From Phycisphaeraceae bacterium (GTDB lineage Bacteria; Planctomycetota; Phycisphaerae; Phycisphaerales; Phycisphaeraceae), in contig SKPT01000380.1 of the NCBI GenBank assembly GCA_007119405.1, forward strand, positions 1 to 13,832: DNA of 13,832 bases. Reading direction: 5' to 3'. Numbering within the stretch: position 1 is the stretch's first letter; each line of letters starts with the position of its first letter. This document shows positions 1-5,249 of this stretch, in pieces. The notes beneath the pieces were generated by a model. It saw only the letters and a list, made by a program, of their open reading frames with translations. It searched no databases and was not told the origin of the DNA. The position numbers and the translations under genes were made by a program.

Positions 1-17
1 CCCGGCAGGGTCAGCCT

Positions 18-1622
18 GTGGACGCCCAGTTGCAGCGCGAGATTGACGAGGCGCTGCAGGGTCAGAGCGTCGAGGACCTGATGGCCGCGTCCGAGGCCGA
101 GACGCAGCCGCCGGCCGAGCAGGCGCAACCCGGCGCCGGCCAGGGTGACGCCGCACAGGCGGCCGACGGCGGGGGGCGTGGTGGCGGGGGCGGGGGGGCG
201 CCGGAGTTTCATCACGAGGTGCGGCGGGGCCGCATCGCGGCGATCCGGGGCGAGGACGTGTTCGTGGAGCTGACCGGCGACGCGGGCAAGCTCCAGGGCC
301 TGGTGCCGCTGCCGCAGTTCGACCGCCCGCCGCGCATCGGGGCGGTGATGGACTTCGTGGTCGAGAAGGTGGACGAGGGGCAGGGGTTGATCTTCCTGTC
401 GCGCGAGGGGGCGATCAGCCGGGCGACGTGGGAGCAGCTTCAGCGCGGCGCGGTCGTCGAGGCCCGGGCGGTGTCGAGCAACAAGGGCGGGCTGGAGCTG
501 GAGATGGTCGGCGGCATCCGCGCGTTCATGCCCGCCAGCCAGCTCGACCTGCATCACGTCGACGACATCGAGTCGTGGGTCGGCCAGAAGATCGAGGCGA
601 TGGTGCAGGAGATCGACCGGCGCTCCAAGAAGGTCGTGATCTCCCGCCGGCAGCTTCTGAAGCAGCGTCGCGAGCAGGCCAAGGCCAAGCTCTTCGAGTC
701 GCTCGAGGTCGGGCAGGAGATCGACGGCAAGGTCTCGAGCATCGTCGACTTCGGCGCGTTCGTGGACATCGGCGGCCTCGACGGGCTCGTCCACGTCTCG
801 GACCTGAGCTACACGCACGTGAACAAGCCCGCCGACGTCGTCCGCGTCGGGCAGGACGTGCGCGTGAAGGTGCTCAAGATCGACCGGGAGAATGAGAAGA
901 TCGGTCTGGGGCTGAAGCAGGCCCAGCCCGACCCGTGGGACGGCATTGAGAACCGCTACCGCGCCGGCGACCAGGTCTCGGGCAAGGTGGTGCGCACCGC
1001 GCAGTTCGGCGCGTTCGTCGAGCTCGAGCCGGGCGTCGAGGGGCTCGTGCCCATGAGCGAGATGAGCTGGCGCCGCATCGGCAAGGCGGAGGAGGTCGTC
1101 AAGGCCGGCGACCAGATCCGCCTGGCGGTGCTCAACGTCGACCCGGGCAAGCGGCGGATTTCGCTGAGCCTGAAGCAGTCGCAGGGCGACCCGTGGGTGG
1201 GTGCCGAGCGCAAGTACGAGACGGGCAGCGTGGTCGAGGGCAAGGTGATCGGCGTGCAGGAGTTCGGCGCGTTCGTCGAGCTTGAGCCGGGCGTCGAGGG
1301 CCTGGTGCATATCAGCGAGCTGAGCGATCGGCGGGTGGGCAAGGTCGAGGACGTGGTGAAGGTGGGCGACGAGCGCAAGTTCCGCGTGCTGGAGATCGAC
1401 GAGGGCCAGCGCCGGGCGAAGCTGTCGGTCAAGCAGGTGGACAAGCCGGCCGGGGCGCCGGGCGAGCCCGCGCCGGGTGAGGCGGATGCGAAGACGGTGC
1501 GCGAGCATGCGAAGCACTCGGCCCGGCGCCGCGAGCCGCGCAAGGACCTGAAGGGGGGCATGGACCAGCGCGGGGGCATCGGCAAGGGGCTGGGCGGGCT
1601 GAGCCTGGACGATCTGGGGTGA
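18..1622 (+). CDS. S1-domain RNA-binding protein (ribosomal protein S1-like)
   Basis: This is an RNA-binding protein of the ribosomal S1 type, expected to bind mRNA on the 30S subunit or act as a general RNA-binding factor. Five S1 beta-barrel repeats are visible, at about residues 66-131, 143-213, 231-301, 317-387 and 402-472. The last three carry the clear S1 signature (FGAFV followed by GLVH/PxSE/D). The N-terminus (residues 25-62) is low-complexity, rich in Ala, Gln and Gly, and includes a GGGRGGGGGG run. The C-terminal 60 residues are basic and Gly-rich, ending in LSLDDLG. E. coli S1 has six repeats, so this is the shorter, diverged form. The start is taken as GTG at 18, preceded by a GGCAGGG sequence with a 7-base gap. 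The frame is open to the window edge, so an upstream start cannot be excluded. A family B repeat begins 4 bases after the stop. The general family is secure; equivalence to rpsA is less so. Confidence 0.88.
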   Translation: MDAQLQREIDEALQGQSVEDLMAASEAETQPPAEQAQPGAGQGDAAQAADGGGRGGGGGGAPEFHHEVRRGRIAAIRGEDVFVELTGDAGKLQGLVPLPQFDRPPRIGAVMDFVVEKVDEGQGLIFLSREGAISRATWEQLQRGAVVEARAVSSNKGGLELEMVGGIRAFMPASQLDLHHVDDIESWVGQKIEAMVQEIDRRSKKVVISRRQLLKQRREQAKAKLFESLEVGQEIDGKVSSIVDFGAFVDIGGLDGLVHVSDLSYTHVNKPADVVRVGQDVRVKVLKIDRENEKIGLGLKQAQPDPWDGIENRYRAGDQVSGKVVRTAQFGAFVELEPGVEGLVPMSEMSWRRIGKAEEVVKAGDQIRLAVLNVDPGKRRISLSLKQSQGDPWVGAERKYETGSVVEGKVIGVQEFGAFVELEPGVEGLVHISELSDRRVGKVEDVVKVGDERKFRVLEIDEGQRRAKLSVKQVDKPAGAPGEPAPGEADAKTVREHAKHSARRREPRKDLKGGMDQRGGIGKGLGGLSLDDLG

Positions 1623-1625
1623 GCA

Positions 1626-1798
1626 TGTAAAGCCGGGACCGGTGGTCCCGGGGCGGCGGGGTGGATCGCCGGATTTGCGACAGGTTCACCTCGTCACGTC
1701 GACGCCCGCCGTGTGTGGACGCTGCACGTGTCGGCGACGACGCGGGGCGGTCGTGGATGTGTCCCCGGTGCCCCGGGACCGGCGGTGCCGGCTTTATG
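1626..1798 (+). repeat. Family B repeat, copy 1 (hairpin-ended terminal inverted repeats)
   Basis: A 173-bp non-coding element bounded by 29-bp inverted repeats (1626-1654 and 1770-1798) that match at 24 of 29 positions by hand count. Each end is itself a hairpin, for example CCGGGACC-GGT-GGTCCCGG at the left end. The right-hand 45 bases of the interior (1725-1769) match copy 2 at 37 of 45 positions in the same orientation, so the two copies share ancestry. It starts 4 bases after the S1 gene stop and ends 20 bases before the next start codon. The left hairpin could slow or end transcription but has no T-tract. No open frame in it looks like a gene. Confidence 0.85.
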
Positions 1799-1806
1799 CT
1801 GCCGAC

Positions 1807-1811
1807 GGAGG
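1807..1811 (+). promoter_or_regulatory. Ribosome binding site GGAGG
   Basis: GGAGG with a 7-base gap to ATG 1819. It decides the start: the frame is open further upstream, to a GTG at 1642 inside the family B repeat, but only ATG 1819 has this site. It also gives the same MHF beginning as the downstream paralogue. Confidence 0.8.
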
Positions 1812-1818
1812 CGTCGCC

Positions 1819-2847
1819 ATGCACTTCGAGCCCGTGGGGGAACCCGACACCTCGCATCGCAGACTCAAGATACGCGGCACGCGCGTATATCGCGGGCAGT
1901 TCCACAACGACGGTTTTGCGGGCCTGCTGTTCGGCGTGCCGCTCACGGTGGGGGCCACCCTGGCCATGCTCGGGTCGCGCGGCCTCGGGCCGGTGACCTT
2001 CCTTGCCGAGTTGGGCAGCTTCGGCACCGCCCTGGCTGCCGCCTTCGCCCTGGCGGGAATCTACGTCTGTGTCGTAAGCGTGTTGATGGGCATGCGCCGC
2101 AGCCGCCAGCGGTTGCACGCGGGCGGCGCGGGTGCGTCCGAGCCCTGGCTGCACGACTATCCGTGGGAGCACGACCAGGCGCGCGACGATCGCCTTGCGC
2201 GCGGCGCCATGGCTCTCGCCAGCGGGCTGCTGCTCACCGCGGTGCTGAGCACGTCGGCGGTCGTGCTGTCGAACCTGCTTGCGTTCTGGCGCGATGCATC
2301 CGGCGATGCGGCTGCGGGTGACCAAGCGGCGCGATACGGCGTGGGCATCATCGTGGCCGGCATTGCAATCGGCGGCCCGGTCCTGCTGTTGTTCATCGCC
2401 CTGACCTTCTACCTGCTCTATACCGGCAGCCGACTGCTTGTCAACCGCTGGCGGCACGGCCCGGTGCGCCTGGTCTACGATACGTTTCCATTCTTCCTCG
2501 GCGAGTCCGTCCGCGGCCGGCTTGAAGGCCTGCCGGAGCTGCGCGATGTGACGGTCGAACTCCGCTGCGTTTTTGAAGCCGTAGAGCGCCGGGGCGGTGA
2601 TGCACTTCCCTTCGCCGAGCAGCATTGGGCGCAGGCGTACGCGTTGTGCGGCGTTGACCCGCGTGACCTGCCCGGGCGCGCCGTCAACATTGATCTGCCG
2701 TTGCCCGCCGACAACGCCCTGACGACGCGGTTCGGCAGCGAGACACCGCGATACTGGGAGTTGGCAATTGTCGGAAAGCGCCGCTGGGCGAGCTTCCACG
2801 CCACGCTCGTGATCCCCGTTTACGCGGCCCCGCCCTCGCGGCGGTGA
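1819..2847 (+). CDS. Four-helix membrane protein with C-terminal beta domain, paralogue 1
   Basis: Function is unknown. The 342-residue protein has four predicted membrane segments at about residues 32-52, 66-91, 129-155 and 174-203. A charged linker containing DYPWEHDQARDDR lies between the second and third. The C-terminal region (about 216-336) looks all-beta and contains FPFFLGESVRGRLEGLPELR, QHWAQAY and a YWEL...VIPVYA ending. This layout (two helices, a PW-containing linker, two helices, then an arrestin-like beta domain with an FLGG/FLGE entry) reminds me of uncharacterised bacterial membrane proteins annotated near DUF3592; that link is from memory. The next gene is a clear paralogue, 23 bases downstream, so the pair is probably co-transcribed. 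The pair sits between two direct copies of family B. No catalytic motif or signal peptide is evident. Confidence 0.85.
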   Translation: MHFEPVGEPDTSHRRLKIRGTRVYRGQFHNDGFAGLLFGVPLTVGATLAMLGSRGLGPVTFLAELGSFGTALAAAFALAGIYVCVVSVLMGMRRSRQRLHAGGAGASEPWLHDYPWEHDQARDDRLARGAMALASGLLLTAVLSTSAVVLSNLLAFWRDASGDAAAGDQAARYGVGIIVAGIAIGGPVLLLFIALTFYLLYTGSRLLVNRWRHGPVRLVYDTFPFFLGESVRGRLEGLPELRDVTVELRCVFEAVERRGGDALPFAEQHWAQAYALCGVDPRDLPGRAVNIDLPLPADNALTTRFGSETPRYWELAIVGKRRWASFHATLVIPVYAAPPSRR

Positions 2848-2870
2848 GGGTCAGGGCCCAGGACACGGTC

Positions 2871-3851
2871 ATGCACTTCGTACCCATCGACAAACCCGAG
2901 ACACAGCCGCGCCGGCTGGGTTGGCGCGAGACCAGCGAATTTCGTGGGCAGAACGAGGTGCACGGCTTCGGTGGCTGCATCATCGGCTTGCCGCTGACCG
3001 CAGGCGGCGTGCTTCTCATCCTCAGTGCACGCGGGGCGTTCGGGCCCGATGGCGTCATGGCCGAGGTGCCGGCGTTCGGCGTGATGCTGGGGCTGCTGTT
3101 CCTTTTCGGCGGGGTGCTGTTTACCTACGTCAGCCTGCGCAGTGGCCTGCGGCGCAGCGAGCGCGATGAGCGCGTTGTCGCCACGGGCGAGGCGCACTAC
3201 ATGCGTGATCATCCGTGGAACCGCGACGCGGCGGAGGACGATCGCGTGGACAACGGCGTGGTCATGGTCTGCTTCGCGGGCGTGATCGGTGCGATCGTGT
3301 TGCTGGTGGCGGCGGTGTTCAACGAGGCTGTGGGGCCGCTGTTCGTGTCGCCGCTGGCGTGGCCGGCGCTGCTCGGCGTCGGGGCGCTGGTCGCCTTCCT
3401 CGGCGCCATGGGGATGTACCTGGGACATGTCGGCGTACGCGACCTGCTCACGCGGCTCCGCCACGGGCCCATCCGCCTCGTCTACGAGCGATTCCCGTTC
3501 TTCCTCGGCGAGGCGGTGTGTGGCCGGCTCGAGGGCCTGCCGGAGCTGCGCGCGGTGACGCTGCGCCTGCGCTGCGTCAGGGAGGACGAGGGTGATAATG
3601 AGCGGCGACCGCCGTCGTGTGAACAGCGCTGGGCGCAGGCGTACGAGCTTCGCGAGTTCGTACCTGGCGAGCTGCCCGGCAGCAGCATCGCCATCGATCT
3701 GCCCCTGCCGGCGAGCGACTCGCTGTCGACGCGGCTCGCGACGCCCAGCCCGCTCTACTGGGAGCTGGTGATCGAAGGCCGTCGGCGGTTCGCCCGCTTC
3801 CGCACGACGCTGCTGCTGCCGGTGTATGCCGCGCCATCGCGGCGGAGGTAG
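2871..3851 (+). CDS. Four-helix membrane protein with C-terminal beta domain, paralogue 2
   Basis: This 326-residue protein is a tandem duplicate of the preceding gene, of unknown function. It keeps the same order: MHF start, membrane segments at about 32-52, 68-89, 130-150 and 163-187, the linker motif DHPWNRDAAEDDR, and a beta-rich C-terminal domain from about residue 200. The best-conserved stretches between the two are LRHGPIRLVYERFPFFLGE, GRLEGLPELR, RWAQAY, IDLPLP and WELVIEGRRRFARF, ending LLPVYAAP. The membrane helices have diverged more than the C-terminal domain, which suggests that the soluble domain is the functional part. The start is ATG 2871, with a weak AGGA 7 bases upstream; the frame runs back to 2844 but the homologous start is at 2871. 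Codon use and GC look like the neighbours. Confidence 0.84.
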   Translation: MHFVPIDKPETQPRRLGWRETSEFRGQNEVHGFGGCIIGLPLTAGGVLLILSARGAFGPDGVMAEVPAFGVMLGLLFLFGGVLFTYVSLRSGLRRSERDERVVATGEAHYMRDHPWNRDAAEDDRVDNGVVMVCFAGVIGAIVLLVAAVFNEAVGPLFVSPLAWPALLGVGALVAFLGAMGMYLGHVGVRDLLTRLRHGPIRLVYERFPFFLGEAVCGRLEGLPELRAVTLRLRCVREDEGDNERRPPSCEQRWAQAYELREFVPGELPGSSIAIDLPLPASDSLSTRLATPSPLYWELVIEGRRRFARFRTTLLLPVYAAPSRRR

Positions 3852-3855
3852 CGGC

Positions 3856-3888
3856 CCCCCTCCCTGCGGGAGGGGCAGGGGGAGGGTG
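3856..3888 (-). repeat. Family C 33-bp C-rich repeat, copy 1
   Basis: The reverse complement matches the copy at 5090-5122 at 29 of 33 positions. Its core is an 8-bp stem CCCCTCCC-TGC-GGGAGGGG (3857-3875). It lies 4 bases after the stop of the second membrane gene and could work as a transcript-end hairpin, but no T-run follows, so I do not call it an intrinsic terminator. Confidence 0.75.
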
Positions 3889-3933
3889 CGCCCGGTTGTC
3901 GTGAGCGCATGACAAGGCGACGTTCACGGGGTT

Positions 3934-4019
3934 GGGTGCCACGGCTTGACCTGAAGGGCAAGCCGTGCTCCCGTCGCGCATCGCACGGCTTGCCGCTTCG
4001 CGGACAAGCCGTGGCACCC
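3934..4019. repeat. Family A double-hairpin cruciform, copy 1
   Basis: Outer arms 3934-3948 and 4005-4019 are a perfect 15/15 inverted repeat (GGGTGCCACGGCTTG). Inside, the 9-mer CACGGCTTG and its complement alternate to form two hairpins: 3940-3948 with 3959-3967, and 3984-3992 with 4005-4013. The DNA can therefore fold either as one long stem or as two adjacent hairpins. It is 72/82 identical to copy 2, with all four 9-mers unchanged and most differences in the central spacer. Confidence 0.88.
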
Positions 4020-4042
4020 GGCGGTGACGATCGCGTCTCGGG

Positions 4043-4239
4043 TATAAAGCCGGGACCGCTGGTCCCGGGGCGGCGGCGGTGGTTGCCCGATTGGCTGCGC
4101 GTCGCCTTCGTCGCCTCGCCACCCGCCGACGTGTGAGCGTCGTATGCGCCGGCGCGTGACCGTCGCACGTGCCGGCGGCGGCGCGGGGCTGTCGTGGACG
4201 TTTCGCCGATGCCCCGGGACCAGCGGTCCCGGCTTTATA
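4043..4239 (+). repeat. Family B repeat, copy 2 (perfect 29-bp terminal inverted repeats)
   Basis: A 197-bp element whose ends 4043-4071 and 4211-4239 are a perfect 29/29 inverted repeat. Each end holds a hairpin of CCGGGACC and GGTCCCGG around a 3-base loop (4050-4068 and 4214-4232). Its interior right part (4166-4210) aligns with 1725-1769 of copy 1. It is in the same orientation as copy 1 and again lies shortly (40 bases) upstream of a plus-strand start codon. The terminal repeats look like those of a small non-autonomous mobile element, but no transposase is present. Confidence 0.88.
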
Positions 4240-4264
4240 TGCCGCGGGAGCAGCCCCGATCAGT

Positions 4265-4270
4265 TAACAT
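4265..4270 (+). promoter_or_regulatory. Possible -10 box for pgsA
   Basis: TAACAT lies 9 bases before ATG 4280, and no Shine-Dalgarno sequence is present in the interval. This placement fits a leaderless or nearly leaderless transcript. No convincing -35 box is seen, so this is a weak call. Confidence 0.35.
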
Positions 4271-4279
4271 GGCCGCCCC

Positions 4280-4912
4280 ATGTACCGCCAGATCCCCAAC
4301 CAGCTCACGCTGCTGCGCCTGGTCCTGGCGGCCGTGTTCTTCGTGGTGCTCAACCAGTACCGCTACCCGGTGGCGCCGGCGTGGCTGCTGCTCGTGGCGA
4401 TCGCCATCTTCATCCTCGCCGCGGTCACCGACGCGCTGGACGGCTATCTGGCCCGCCGCTGGCAGGTCGAGTCGACCTTCGGCCGCATCATGGACCCCTT
4501 CTGCGACAAGGTGCTGGTGATCGGGGCGTTCATCTACCTGGCCGGGCCTCGCTTCGTCATCACCCCCGGGCCCGAGGACGTGCACGTGACGATGGTCAGC
4601 GGCGTGTACCCGTGGATGGTGGCGATCATCCTCGCCCGCGAGCTGCTGGTCACGTCGGTGCGCGGCGAGTTGGAGAGCAAGGGCGTGGAGTTCGCCGCGA
4701 GCCTCTCGGGCAAGCTCAAGATGATCCTCCAGTCGGTGGCCATCCCCGTGGTGCTGCTGATCGTCTGGCTGGATCCGCGTCAGCACGAGCCCTGGCTGGC
4801 GTGGGTGCGCGACGTGCTGGTTTACGCGACGGTGTTCGTCACGCTCATCAGCGGCCTGCCGTACATCCAACGCGCCGCCGCGGCGCTGAAGGCGGAGCGG
4901 GGAGAGGGTTGA
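4280..4912 (+). CDS. pgsA: CDP-diacylglycerol--glycerol-3-phosphate 3-phosphatidyltransferase
   Basis: This integral membrane enzyme would transfer a phosphatidyl group from CDP-diacylglycerol to glycerol-3-phosphate, the committed step to phosphatidylglycerol and cardiolipin. The 210-residue protein has the full CDP-alcohol phosphotransferase signature: D51-x2-D54-G55-x2-A58-R59, then G68-x3-D72-x3-D76. The N-terminus QIPNQLTLLRL and the SLSGKLKMILQS segment (about residues 142-153) are typical of PgsA rather than of phosphatidylserine or cardiolipin synthases. Hydrophobic helices surround the signature. The loop at about 88-110 is a little longer than in E. coli PgsA. There is no Shine-Dalgarno site before ATG 4280. 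The stop abuts the family D inverted repeat. Another CDP-alcohol acceptor cannot be fully excluded. Confidence 0.9.
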   Translation: MYRQIPNQLTLLRLVLAAVFFVVLNQYRYPVAPAWLLLVAIAIFILAAVTDALDGYLARRWQVESTFGRIMDPFCDKVLVIGAFIYLAGPRFVITPGPEDVHVTMVSGVYPWMVAIILARELLVTSVRGELESKGVEFAASLSGKLKMILQSVAIPVVLLIVWLDPRQHEPWLAWVRDVLVYATVFVTLISGLPYIQRAAAALKAERGEG

Positions 4913-4980
4913 AACCACCGATGCATGATGATGCACACTGATGATAAGAGGGAATAAGGAAGGCAGGAAGGCAGGAAAGG
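4913..4980 (+). repeat. Family D inverted repeat, left arm (pgsA-rhaB gap)
   Basis: It begins on the base after the pgsA stop. The outer 30 bases (4913-4942) pair with 5179-5208 at 29 of 30 positions. The inner part is a purine-rich tract of GGAAGGCAGGAAG repeats that pairs less exactly with 5139-5178. Together the arms could form a stem of about 68 bp closing a loop of about 158 bases. Confidence 0.85.
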
Positions 4981-5089
4981 AGCGCAGGAAGTCAAGGGCG
5001 GGCGCCCCGGCAGGCCTTGCGTGGTCGCCTGCCTCGTGCGTCGCTGTTGTCGATCTGATGATGTATCGTGGACGCAAGGCGGCCGTTGA

Positions 5090-5122
5090 CACCCTCCCCC
5101 AGCCCTTCCCAAAGGGAGGGGG
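5090..5122 (+). repeat. Family C 33-bp C-rich repeat, copy 2
   Basis: This is the plus-orientation copy of the repeat at 3856-3888, with 29 of 33 positions the same. It contains a hairpin of CCCTTCCC and GGGAGGGG around an AAA loop. It lies inside the family D inverted repeat, so it may be nested or a later insertion. Confidence 0.75.
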
Positions 5123-5138
5123 GGCGGAGTCGGCTGAC

Positions 5139-5208
5139 TTCCTTCCTGGCTTCCTGGCTTCCTCATTATCCTCTTCTTATCAGTGTGCATCACCATGCAT
5201 CGGTGGTT
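5139..5208 (-). repeat. Family D inverted repeat, right arm (pgsA-rhaB gap)
   Basis: Reverse-complement partner of 4913-4980. It shows TTCCTGGC repeats followed by the 30-base outer segment. It ends 41 bases before the rhaB start, so the hairpin would sit in the rhaB 5' leader if transcription begins upstream. Confidence 0.85.
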
Positions 5209-5237
5209 CCTTCCCTCCCTGCCTCCGTGGTTAACGC

Positions 5238-5242
5238 AGGAG
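5238..5242 (+). promoter_or_regulatory. Ribosome binding site AGGAG of rhaB
   Basis: AGGAG with 7 bases to ATG 5250. It supports this start, which also gives the expected rhamnulokinase N-terminus. Confidence 0.8.
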
Positions 5243-5249
5243 TTTCGAC

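Larger units (their letters stand above)
3852..4279. other. 428-bp gene-free gap packed with three repeat families
   Basis: No gene is supported here. In order the gap holds a family C hairpin (3856-3888), a family A cruciform (3934-4019) and a family B element (4043-4239), followed by a short leader before pgsA. Short open frames in it run through the palindromes and have no family resemblance. Confidence 0.8.
4913..5249. other. 337-bp gap between pgsA and rhaB, built on a large inverted repeat
   Basis: No gene is supported. The gap is framed by the family D inverted repeat (4913-4980 and 5139-5208), with one family C copy (5090-5122) inside. The rest of the interior has no recognised feature. 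The last 41 bases hold a CCTCCGTGGTTAA stretch (5222-5234), which I recall as a common intergenic repeat end, and the rhaB ribosome binding site. Confidence 0.75.

Noticed and set aside
956..1585. A 209-codon minus-strand frame inside the S1 gene
   Set aside because: It is a shadow of the repeated S1 domains in a GC-rich gene and has no family features.
1642..1818. A 59-codon N-terminal extension of the first membrane protein
   Set aside because: It reads through the family B repeat, has no ribosome binding site, and is absent from the paralogue; ATG 1819 has GGAGG at the right distance.
3857..3875. Hairpin after the second membrane gene as an intrinsic terminator
   Set aside because: The stem is good but a G-rich stretch follows it rather than a T-run; it is better described as a family C repeat.
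4043..4239. TA dinucleotides at both ends of family B copy 2 as a target-site duplication
   Set aside because: The bases are part of the perfect inverted repeat, and copy 1 has TG at both ends, so two bases are too few to separate duplication from chance.
1740..4270. Similar short peptides (VDVSPxPRD) encoded in both family B copies
   Set aside because: The similarity follows from the shared DNA repeat and palindromes; the frames are not bounded by comparable starts or stops.
5086..5091. TTGACA as a -35 box for rhaB
   Set aside because: The sequence 17 bases downstream is CCAAAG, with no acceptable -10 box, and the hexamer overlaps a family C repeat.
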